Shown piece by piece: positions 55,801 to 64,000 of a DNA stretch of 64,000 nt (position 1 is its first letter; the number at the start of each line of letters is the position of its first letter). The translations under genes and the position numbers were made by a program. The DNA is from Paratrimastix pyriformis (taxonomy: Eukaryota > Preaxostyla > Paratrimastigidae): the NCBI GenBank assembly GCA_027972325.1, contig JAPMOS010000008.1:682001-746000 (forward strand), read 5' to 3'. The notes below the pieces were generated by a model. The model was not told the DNA's origin. It ran no database searches and was given only the letters and a program-made list of their open reading frames with translations.

Positions 55801-58800
55801 GTCCAAAGTCCAGACACCCGCCCAGGCCGGCCAACAGTGAGGCCGCGAAGGCGCCCGTGGGGCGGGTGGGGCGGGTCGGCGAGCAGGTCGCGGAGGGGAC
55901 GGATGGGCAGTGGGGGCAGGGGGGTGGCGATGGGGGCCACGGACTGCGCTGGGTGGCGAGGGCGCCGGCCCTGGCGAGGAGGCACAGCAGGCCGGGCTGG
56001 CTGCTGTCGGGCTGGTGGCCGGCCAGGAGGGCGCCCACCAAGTGCAGGGCCGTGGGCGGGTGCAGCTGCAGGCACTCGTGGACCACGCTCAGCGTCTGCA
56101 CGCCCCCCCACACCCCCGAGCAGCCCCACCCCGTGCCGGCCCCGGCGGTCAGCGGGAGGCGGCGGGGGCAGCGGCGGCGGGGGCAGCGGCGGCGGGGGCA
56201 GCGGCGGCGGGGCGCGAGCGGCGGCGGGGGGATGGAGACGGACCGTGGCGGCGGTGGCGATGAAGGCGAGGAGGGCGTGGGGCCCCTCGCCCGTGGCGGC
56301 GGCCATGACGCCCAGCGGGCAGGCGGGGAGCGGGTCGCCCTGCAGGGCGGCGCAGAGGTGGCCGGCCAGCTCGACGGCCATCCGGCCCACGGCCCCGACC
56401 ACCATCTCCCCCTCGGGCTCCGCCTCGGCCTTCTCGCCGTGGCCCTTGGCGGGGGCCGGGCCCGGGTTGCCCTCCCAGAGGGCCCCCAGCACGCAGCCGG
56501 CCACGGCCCGGGTGCTCTCGGCCAGGGCCACCAGGACCCCCTCCAGGGCCCGCTGCCAGCAGGCCGCCTCGCGGGGCCCGCTGCCGCCCCCGGCGAAGCT
56601 GCCCCAGGGGATGGTCGTCGCCGCCCCTGCACAGCCACAGCCACAGCCATAGTCACGGCCACAGCCACAGACGGCCGAGTGGGGGACGGGGGGGGGGGGG
56701 GGGGGGAGGGGAGGGGGAGGGGAGGGAGACACAGCAATGAACCTCGGGCGGGGCGGCCGGTGTGCGGCTGTGCGCTGGTGGCCCAGCAGAGAGCTCGGCG
56801 AATGCGTGCGGGTGTGAGGGCAAAGCGGCGTGGCGGGCGGGGCGGCGGACCCCGAGCGGCCGGGTGGGGGCGGCCACCATCATGTGGCGCAGCAGGGCCG
56901 ACTGGATGGGCAGCAGGAAGCTCGCGGCCATCCGGAGCGCACCACCGGCGCAGGTGCGGGTGCCGCAGTGGGGCCGGCTGCCCGGGGCCGCCGCCGAGCT
57001 GCGGGGGGCCGAGAGAAGCGATGGAAGGAACGGGCGAGGGTGAGGGCGGGACGACGGCACAGAGGGCCGTGGGCGGTGGGGGGGGGGGGGTGGGGGGTGG
57101 GGGGGCGAATGGGAGGGAGCGGAGGGATGGACGGCGCGCACAGACACGGGCCGAGCCGAACCGCCCTGGGCGGGGCCGCCGGTCGGGGGGCGGACGACCT
57201 TCAGGGCCCCGCCCAGGAGGGGCACGGGGGGCATCAGGAAGGGGTGCGTCAGCAGGGCCGGCGAGGGGCTCTGGCCCTGGACCAGCACCCCCAGCTGGCC
57301 CTCGGGGGGCGCCCCCTGGCCTGCATGGGCGCCGCCGGGGGGGGCGTCGGGGGCGGGGGCCAGGAAGCACGGGAAGGGGGTGAGGCCGGTCTCGGAGAGC
57401 AGGTACACCAGCAGCCGGCAGCCCACGAGCAGCCCCGCCGCGCCCAGCTGGGGGGCCTGCAGGGCCTCGAGCAGAGCCCGCAGGGCCACGCCGAGCTCCC
57501 CGTGGGCCGTCTCGCTGTGCACCCCGTAGGCCACCCCCGCCCCGCCCGGCAGGTTGCTGGCCGAGGCGCCCCCTGCCCCCGGGCCCAGCGACACCCCCGG
57601 CCGGACGCCCCACCGCTGGATGACCCGTGCCAGGCAGGCACGCAGCTCACGGGCTGCACAGGGGCAAGCGGGAGGGGAAGGGGAGGGGAGGGGAGGGAAG
57701 GTGAGAAGGGAGGGGGGGTGCAACCCGTCAGCCCCCGTGCGATTGGGAGGCAATGGGAGGGCCAGATGATGACGGTGTGGATGGGGTGGGATGGGATGGG
57801 ATGGGATGGGATGGGATGGGATGGGATGGGATGGGCGGGTGGCTGCGTGGCGGGCCGTTGGGGAGGGAGGCCAGGGCCGCCGCGGCCTCGCGTGGGGTGA
57901 GGATGGCCGGGCAGAGGCCCAGCCCCATGGCCCCCCACCAGGCGGCGTCCCCCCAGCCGGGCGCGTCGTCGAAGGGTGGCGAGGGGGCCTGCCGGGCCCC
58001 CGAGGGGGATGGCGGCGGGGCGTAGGGACGGGCCGAGGCGACCGCCGGGGCGGCCGCAACCTCCGTGGCCTGGCGGAAGGTCGACCAGAGGGGCGAGGGG
58101 CATGGGGCATGAGGCATGGGGCATGGGGCATGGGGGCGGGGCATGGGGCATGAGGGCGGGGACAGAGAGCTGAGCATGGGGAGCCAAGGCCAAGGGCGAA
58201 GGGTGGCGAAGGGGGGCATGGCGAAGGGGCGCTGGGGCATGCATACGGGCGGGGCGCTGGGGCATGCATACGGGCGGGGCGCTGGGGCATGCATACGGGC
58301 GGGGCATGCATACGGGCGGGGCATGCATACGGGCGGGGCATGCATACGGGCGGGCGGCCGACCTGGGCGGCCGCGATGGCAGTGCATGGGGCGGGGCCGC
58401 TGCCCGTGGTGGCGGTGGCCGTGGCGGTGGCCGTGGGGGCGGCCGCGAGGAGGGGCGCCTGGCCGAAGGGGGCCCGCGGGTTGCGCTGGAGGGCCCCGTA
58501 GTACTCGCGCTGGGCGGCCACCCGCTGCTGGAGGAGCGCCGCCCGGGCCTGCAGTTCGGGCCGCTGCTGCTCCGCCTCGCGCGGCAAACGCAGCTCGTGC
58601 TGCCGGCCCACCCCCAGGGACCGCCACGGGCAGTGGGCAGGGGGCGGAGGAACGGTCAGACCCCACGGACAGTGGGCGGCGGTGGCGGTGGAGGCTGTAG
58701 GTGGAGTGGCGGGGTGGTGGTGGTGGTGGTGGTGGTGGTGGAGGGCGGGGGCGGACCAGCCGGTGAGCGACGGGGATGACCTCGTCGGGCCGCTCGTACC

Positions 58801-60445
58801 GCTGCCGGAGCAGCTCGGGCGGGCAGCGCAGCCGGCGGGCCTCCCTGCACAGCGAGCGCCGACCAGGGAGGCGGGACGGTGAGCCGAGTGCCGACGACCG
58901 CCCTCGGGGCCGGCACAGGGCACAGGGCACAGGGCCCGGCGGATGGCGGATGGCGGATGGCGGATGGAGGGGGCGGAGGGAGGGAGGGAGGGTGGGGGCG
59001 GATGCGTGCCAGGGGCGGGGCGGACTTCTCGATGGGGGTCTCCTTGACGAAGGGGTGCTCGGCCAGCTGGGGCCAGTTGAGCCGCTTGTTGGGCTTCTTC
59101 CGCAGCAGCCCCTCCAGGAAGCTCTTGAACGTTTGGCTGCCCGCGCCGCCCGTCCCGACAGGTCCCACAGGTCCCACAGGTCCCACAGGTCCCACAGGTC
59201 CCACAGGTCCCACAGGTCCCAGCACCACCCCGGCCGCCCCGTGATGCCACGTGCGAGTGAGTCGGTGTGGCGGCCTGGGGGGGGGGGGGGGGGGGGATGG
59301 CGACCGGGGCTGGGCCGACCTCATCTTGGGCGGGTACTTGACGGGGTCCTGGACGATCAGCTTGACCAGCGAGACGATGTTGTTCGTGTAGAAGGGCGGC
59401 TCGCCCACGAACAGCTCGTACAGGACCACCCCCAGCGACCACAGGTCGGCCGTCTGGTCGTAGGGCTGCTCCAGCACAAGCTCGGGCGGCATGTACAGCG
59501 GCGTCCCTGCGCCCCGCAAAGCCATCCCCGCCACCGCCAGCCCCAGCCCCAGCCCAGCCCAGCCCAGCCAAGCATCGGCCCCCCCCGGGATACGGATGTG
59601 CCGATGCCGAGGCGGGAAGGGCCCGAAGGGGCGCCCGAGGGGGCGAGGGGGGCGGGGCGGACCCTTGACCGAGGTCAGCACGACCGTGCTCACCGAGAGG
59701 GTCCGCGCAAACCCGAAGTCCGCAAGCTGTGATGAGGGTGACAGACGGGCGGGGGTGTGGGCGAGGGGGTGAGGGTGTGAGGGTGTGTGGGGGGTGCATC
59801 AGCGTGGAAGGAAGGGCCGTCGAACGAAGCTCATGGCAGTCTCATCACCCCGCCCACTCACTACCCCCGCCCACCGAGGGACCCAGGAGCCCGGGAGCCG
59901 AGAGCCCGGGAGCCTGGGGGCGGACCGACCTTGACCACCCCGTCGGCCCCAATGAGAATATTCTGCGGCTTCAGATCGCGGTGGATGATCCGGTTGTTGT
60001 GTAGATATTGCTACAAGACCCAAAAAAGACGCGATGCGGCCACGACGAAGGCCGGGGGGGCAGACCAGGGCTCGAATGAGCTGTTTAGCAATCTTTTGGA
60101 CCTCAACCTCAGGGAGCGTTTTGTCATCTTCGATAATTTCATACAGATCGCCCTCCGCGAATTCGGTGACCAGAACGAAATCGGTGGGCGTTTCAAAGTA
60201 GTCCACCATCAGGATGATGTTTTCATGGGTGAGAGAACGGAGAATCTCGACTTCAGTGCGCAGGTTCTTCAGCTCCTTCGGAGTTTTGTTGGCTTTGGGG
60301 ATGTATTTCATTGCCACAATCTGCCCCGAGCCTTTTCTTCGACCCTGCGGACGAAGGTCGGATAAAGTTGTCGGGGAAACCGGACCTTGTAAACTTTCCC
60401 AAAAGAACCTTCACCAATCAGTGATATAACGTGATAGTTCTCCGT
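49825..60445 (-). CDS. STK36: STK36/Fused serine-threonine kinase
   Basis: Fused-family kinase; STK36 is needed for the central apparatus of motile cilia and, in animals, Hedgehog signalling. Exon 1 (from about 60445) gives [19 protein letters not shown]. Intron 60345-60385 (GTCCGG...CCGCAG) is followed by [17 protein letters not shown] with the ATP-binding Lys, [29 protein letters not shown], then [16 protein letters not shown] (HRD), [20 protein letters not shown] (DFG), [20 protein letters not shown] and [20 protein letters not shown]. The order and many residues match human STK36. The long C-terminal half is Ala/Leu-rich with HEAT/ARM-like helices; [27 protein letters not shown] and [20 protein letters not shown] match the STK36 C-terminus. 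A Pro/Gly-rich tail ends at 49825. The initiator Met is not in exon 1 as read (acceptor-like TTACAG precedes it), so a tiny upstream exon is likely. Exon borders in 50-58 kb are only partly resolved. Confidence 0.88.
52804..52824 (+). repeat. Poly-C tract, 21 nt (sense poly-G)
   Basis: The only long homopolymer inside a gene of this window whose C run lies on the antisense strand, here of STK36. Confidence 0.9.
53866..53985 (-). repeat. (GATGCT)n hexanucleotide array in STK36
   Basis: About 18 units of GATGCT, interrupted by GACACTGCT blocks, inside a presumed STK36 intron. Confidence 0.9.
56688..56706 (-). repeat. Poly-G (sense poly-C), 19 nt
   Basis: G run on the plus strand inside STK36, therefore C-rich in the transcript, followed by GGGA-rich sequence. 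Confidence 0.9.
57783..57836 (-). repeat. (GGGAT)n pentanucleotide array
   Basis: About ten ATGGG units in an STK36 intron. Confidence 0.9.
58085..58355 (-). repeat. Complex GCATGSGG and GCATGCATACGGGCGGG repeats
   Basis: A CATGGGG-type array (about 58100-58160) is followed by several copies of a GCATGCATACGGGCGGGG unit, the first ones joined by GCTGGG. All lie within one STK36 intron region. GCATGC units are self-complementary. Confidence 0.85.
59157..59222 (-). repeat. 9-bp minisatellite ACAGGTCCC (7 copies)
   Basis: Tandem ACAGGTCCC nonamers just upstream (transcript sense) of the STK36 exon [11 protein letters not shown]. The coding-strand unit GGGACCTGT contains no AG and so adds no decoy acceptor. 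Confidence 0.9.
59277..59296 (-). repeat. Poly-G (sense poly-C), 20 nt
   Basis: Sense-strand C run in the same STK36 intron as the ACAGGTCCC array. Confidence 0.92.
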
Positions 60446-60561
60446 CTGTAACTCGCCGATTGTTCTCCCTCACGGGAGATCAAAAAAATTCAAACTGCTT
60501 GGCTTTGCAATATTCTCCCGAGGGTATTTCCTCTAGACCTCTCTCCGTGCAGGCGCACGGC
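60446..60561. promoter_or_regulatory. Bidirectional promoter region between STK36 and CMTR1
   Basis: About 115 bp of AT-richer sequence between the two divergent genes, including an A6 run at 60482-60487. It may also hold the missing first STK36 exon. Confidence 0.5.
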
Positions 60562-63500
60562 ATGGCTGAAGACATCGAGGATCCCGATGTACTTTACAAT
60601 GACGAAAACCAGTTTTACAAACGAGGGCGCCCACATTTCGGGAGGATTCCACTCAACTTTACAGAATACCTGACAGCTCGCCCCTCGCGTGAAAAGACTT
60701 CTTCCTTCGCGATGGACCCCAAAGCAAAACGCATGATGGTTTGTACGAACTCGCATCTGCGGGCACACTCTTGACCACCACCACTTTTCAGGAAAAATCA
60801 GGTTGGGTTCGCGGCGAGACCCTCGGCCGAGGGGATCGCCCCTCGGAGTACGACGATCCCATCGAAGCCGCCGAGCAGGCAGCGCAGTTTATCGGGTCGA
60901 AGCATGGGCTCGGGTTCAAGGGGGCAGCCCCAACGAAAGGCATCCGGATTGACGTCTGGGCGGCGGGCGGCCGGGGGGTGTCGTCACGCGGATTTTGTAG
61001 GTGGCTCTCTCGCAAGACGAGGTCGATTTGAACCGGGAGATCCGCATGCAAGACGAGTACGAGATGATCAGCCTCTCGGATCCGGCCTGCCTGAGCCCCG
61101 ACTACGACTGGCACCGGGGCCTGGTCCTGGAGAATGTCCGCCCGCCCCCCACACCCGCCACCCAGCAGACACGCCCAGCCGCCTCCCGCGGCCACCACTC
61201 GAGCCGCTCACTGACCACCCCTCTCCGGCTGCCCCTCTGTTCTGCTGCCGGGGCGCAGGAGGAGCCCATGCCCGACGGGCGCTTCTGCGAGGAGGAGCTC
61301 GTCAACCAGCTCTTCCAGTTCAAGGTCCCCGCCCACCCGGCCGCCGCCAACGCCGCCCCCACTCGCCCCCCCCGCTCCCACCCGCCCTCCCGCTCCACCT
61401 CCCTCACCGCTGGGGGTCGGTCGGCGGGGGCGTTTGACGCGGGGCTTCTTCCCCCCCGTTGCAGAGCGCGTTCGATGACGTGCCCCCGGAGAAGTTCAAG
61501 GAGGCCCGCATGAAGGCGTCCGCCAGCCTCGGCCTCCTGCCCCGCCCCCCCCCCCCCCCCCCCCCCCCCGTACCTGCCCCTGCCCTGCCTGCCCCTGCCC
61601 TGCCCCTGCCCCTGCCCCTGCCCTGCCCTGCCTGCCCTGCCCCTGCCCCTGCCCCTGCCCTGCCTGCCCCTGCCCTGCCTGCCCTGCCCCTGCCCCTGCC
61701 CTGCCCCTGCCCCTGCCCCTGCCCTGCCCCTGCCCCTGCCCCTGCCCCTGCCCCTGCCTGCCCTGCCCCTGCCCTGCCCCTGCCCCTGCCCCTGCCCCTG
61801 CCCCTGCCCCTGCCCCTTCCCGGTGGCTCTAACGGCCGTTGGGGCGGGGCTGCTGCAGGAACCCCTACGAGCGGGTGGGCAAGCACATCTTCCAGAACCG
61901 GGCTGCCCTGAAGATGGCCAACCTGGACTCCATCTTCAAGTTCACCCAGACCCTCCCATGCCCGGGCGAGGTCCGCGCTCACGCCTCACCCCCGCCTGCC
62001 CAGTCTTCTCACACCCACGGCCCATCCTCACCTCACCCGTCCCTTTTCCCCGCCGCTGCCCGGCAGCCGCTGTATTTTGCGGATGTCTGCGCAGGTCCTG
62101 GTGGGTTCACGGAGTACCTGTGCTGGCGGACCAAGGGGTCGGCCGTCGGGTGGGGCTTCACCCTCCGAGGCCCCAACGACTTCAAGTTCGCGTGCCCTCC
62201 CCCCCTCACCCCCTCACCCAAAATGGTGCCCATCGCGCGGGTGGGCTGTGGGGTGGTGGGAGCTGGGTCGAGAGGACGGGCGTGACGGTGCCATCGGGCT
62301 GGAGGGCGGAGCTGCCGTGGCCGTGGCCGTGGCTGTGGTGGGCGTGCTGACGTCTGTGCGGGGGGCCTTGCGGGGCTGCAGGCTGGAGAAGTTCAACAAG
62401 CAGTCGCCCCACCACAACTTCCACCCCTACTACGGCCCTCACGACGATGGTCAGCCCTCCGGCCCCTCCCCCCCATCCTCGCCCCTTCTCGCCCTCCAGG
62501 CGGCTCTGCTTGCTCACAGGTTTCGGGGTGGCGCGTCTGTTGGCATGCGGGCGGGCGGGCGGGCGGGCGGGCGGGCGGGCGGGCGGGCGGGGGCAGGCGA
62601 CGTGACCAACCCCGACAACGTGAGCGGCTTCCTGGGGCTGATCGAGCAGCACCGGCCGCAGGGGCTGGACCTCTTCGTGGCCGACGGGGGCTTCAGCACG
62701 GAGGGCCAGGAGAACCGCCAGGAGCTGGTCATGCGCCAGCTCATCCTCTGCCAGTTCCTCATCGGCCTGGGCGTCCTCAGGCAGGGTCCGCCGCCACTGC
62801 CCAGCCCGTCCCCACTGGGCTGACCTCGGCGGGTCGGATGATGGACAGGGGGCAGCTTCGTGTGCAAGATCTTCGACAACTACCTGCCCTACACGGTGGA
62901 GCTGCTCTTCATGATGGGGCTCCACTTCGCCTCGGTCACCGTCATGAAGCCCCTCACCAGTCGCCCCGCCAACTCCGAGCGGTCCGCCAGGCCCCTCCCC
63001 CTCTCTCCACCCCACCCACGCGCTTTGTGGGAGCCTCTCCCCGTTCGTCCACCACCTGATGTCCCCTGGGTGGCGCGGGGCGCGATGCTGGCCACCTTTT
63101 AGGTACCTGGTGGGGCAAGGCCTGCTGCGGCGGAGCCCGCCCGTGGTGGGTTACATGCGCCACGTCAATGGCATCTTCAACGACCTCCAGGCGGCCATCA
63201 GGGCAAACGTCGACACGGCCCGCCTCACCCCACGGTCTGGCGCACATGTCCCGCCACGCCCCGCCGCCACCCCTCTGCCATCGGCCGGGATCGCTCACTG
63301 GGATCCGGGGGCCATCGCTGCCGTGGCGGGGTCTGATGGCGCGGGGCAGGGAGCCCGTGCACCTGTTCCCCCCGGAGGCCATCGGGGGCGGCTTCCTCGA
63401 GTACATCCGGCGGACCAACATCCGCATCGCCCAGCAGCAGCGGGCCGCCCTGGAGGAGCTCATCAAGTACATCCGCGACCCGTCCGTCCCGCCCGCCCGC

Positions 63501-64000
63501 CCAGCCCGCCAGGCGCCGAGCCCCGCCCATCGGGACGTTCGACTTGACCCCACGCTGCCGCTGGCTGCGGGATGTGTGTATGCGTGTGGCGACACAGGAC
63601 GCTCCAGCCGGTCCAGCAGGCGACCATCCAGGAAGACTGCTACCAGATGTGGGGCCTGCCCGTCTGCAGGCCACCCCACCCCCTCTCTGCCTCCCTGCCG
63701 ATCGTGGCCCCATCGCCCGACCTGACCTGACCTGACCTGACCTGACCTGACCTGACCTGACCTGACCTGACCTGACCTGACCCGACCCGACCCGACCCGA
63801 CCCTACCCGACCTGACCCGACCTGACCTGACCCGACCTGACTTGACATGGTCTTTTTCTTGTTCATTTGGCGTGGACACTGCGGCAGCCCCTCCGCCGCA
63901 ACCAGAGGGCGGCCATCGCACCGCCACCCTCGGCACGGCCCCCTCCGCCAGCCACCTCGACCGGCCCGCCGGCCACGGAGGGCCGCCCGCAGGACGGCCG
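60562..64000 (+). CDS. CMTR1: CMTR1-type cap-1 2'-O-ribose methyltransferase, 3' partial
   Basis: Methylates the 2'-O of the first transcribed nucleotide of capped RNA, in the nucleus. The ATG at 60562 opens MAEDIEDPDVLYNDENQFYK; intron 60739-60791 (GTTTGT...TTTCAG) follows. Exons then give HGLGFKG, VDLNREIRMQDEYEMIS, DGRFCEEELVNQLFQFK, RNPYERVGKHIFQNRAALKM and the SAM-binding loop YFADVCAGPGGFTEYLCWR, followed by LEKFNKQSPHHNFHPYYG. The catalytic Asp is in DLFVADGGFSTEGQENRQE, the Lys in GSFVCKIFDNYLPYTV and the Glu in TVMKPLTSRPANSER, so the Rossmann-fold K-D-K-E set looks intact. Downstream, RYLVGQGLLRRSP, LFPPEAIGGGFLEYIRRTN and ATIQEDCYQMWGLPV match the human order. Several donors read GTCCGC. 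The gene runs off the right edge after a TGACC-repeat intron. Confidence 0.93.
61545..61569 (+). repeat. Poly-C tract, 25 nt
   Basis: Sense-strand C run at the 5' side of the CMTR1 intron that also contains the CCCTGC array. Confidence 0.93.
61572..61815 (+). repeat. (CCCTGC)n/(CCTGC)n array in CMTR1 intron
   Basis: About 240 nt of mixed hexamers and pentamers, ending shortly before the acceptor of the exon RNPYERVGKHIF. Confidence 0.93.
62550..62592 (+). repeat. (GGGC)n repeat in CMTR1 intron
   Basis: About ten GGGC units, the same motif as in the F-box gene at 16612-16689, directly before the exon GDVTNPDNVSGFLGL. Confidence 0.9.
63718..63842 (+). repeat. (CCTGA)n/(CCCGA)n pentamer array in CMTR1 intron
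   Basis: About 25 pentamers: a homogeneous CCTGA block, then a CCCGA block, then a mixed block. This looks like variant-unit amplification in an intron near the right edge. Confidence 0.93.

Noticed and set aside
49775-59799. Very long open frames (over 1,000 codons) in several frames, including the antisense of recognised genes
   Set aside because: They are a by-product of extreme GC content, where stop codons are rare. They cross homology-supported exons and introns of STK36 and have no motif of their own.
63718-63842. CCTGA/CCCGA array considered as telomere repeat at a contig end
   Set aside because: It is flanked on both sides by CMTR1-like sequence and is a mixed pentamer in an intron, not a terminal array.
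1-64000. Transposons, LINEs, LTR or virus-like elements
   Set aside because: No reverse transcriptase, integrase, transposase, capsid or polymerase motif and no long terminal or inverted repeats were recognised. Only simple tandem repeats are present.

Overview
This window is nuclear DNA of a unicellular eukaryote. Nearly every recognisable gene is cut by short spliceosomal introns of roughly 40-80 nt, there are several eukaryote-only families, and the only RNA gene found is a nuclear-type tRNA. Gene interiors are extremely GC-rich, so all six frames stay open for long stretches and most long frames are shadows. Flagellar-type Fused/STK36, a secreted lipid-A-type acyl hydrolase (AOAH) and an Old Yellow Enzyme suggest a free-living, probably bacterivorous, flagellate protist. 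A GC-rich excavate such as Paratrimastix would fit, but the sequence alone does not settle the taxon.

Layout. 0-7.9 kb: two plus-strand Pro/Ala/Ser-rich genes of unknown function (the first is cut by the window edge), then tRNA-Arg(ACG). 8.1-9.3 kb: Old Yellow Enzyme family oxidoreductase. 9.9-14.4 kb: DET1, with a large Pro-rich insertion. 14.4-15.4 kb (-): TLC-domain membrane protein. 15.5-17.2 kb (+): F-box/TMEM185 fusion. 17.6-20.7 kb (-): unknown Pro/Ser/Asp-rich protein. 22.2-24.2 kb (-): A20 zinc finger plus two macro domains. 24.4-36.3 kb (+): strongly diverged myosin head followed by a huge low-complexity tail. 36.5-38.6 kb (+): AOAH. 39.5-41.9 kb (-): orphan P-loop GTPase-like protein. 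42.1-43.1 kb (+): SPRY protein. 43.8-44.8 kb (-): prokaryote-like DUF89 phosphatase. 44.9-45.9 kb (+): tail-anchored CH-domain protein. 46.1-49.2 kb (+): ARS2/SERRATE. 49.8-60.4 kb (-): STK36/Fused kinase. 60.6-64 kb (+): CMTR1 cap methyltransferase, cut by the window edge.

The genes do not form a pathway. ARS2 and CMTR1 both act on capped nascent transcripts. DET1 and the F-box protein point to cullin-RING ubiquitin ligases, and STK36 to cilia. Four properties stand out at the scale of the whole window. (1) Splice donors confirmed by protein homology follow GTCYG rather than GTRAGT. (2) AT-richer valleys mark gene starts, including five divergent promoters under about 250 bp, while convergent gene ends stay comparatively GC-rich. 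(3) Homopolymer C tracts in introns lie almost always on the sense strand. (4) Many introns carry a minisatellite with its own private repeat unit. No transposon, virus-like element or CRISPR array was recognised.
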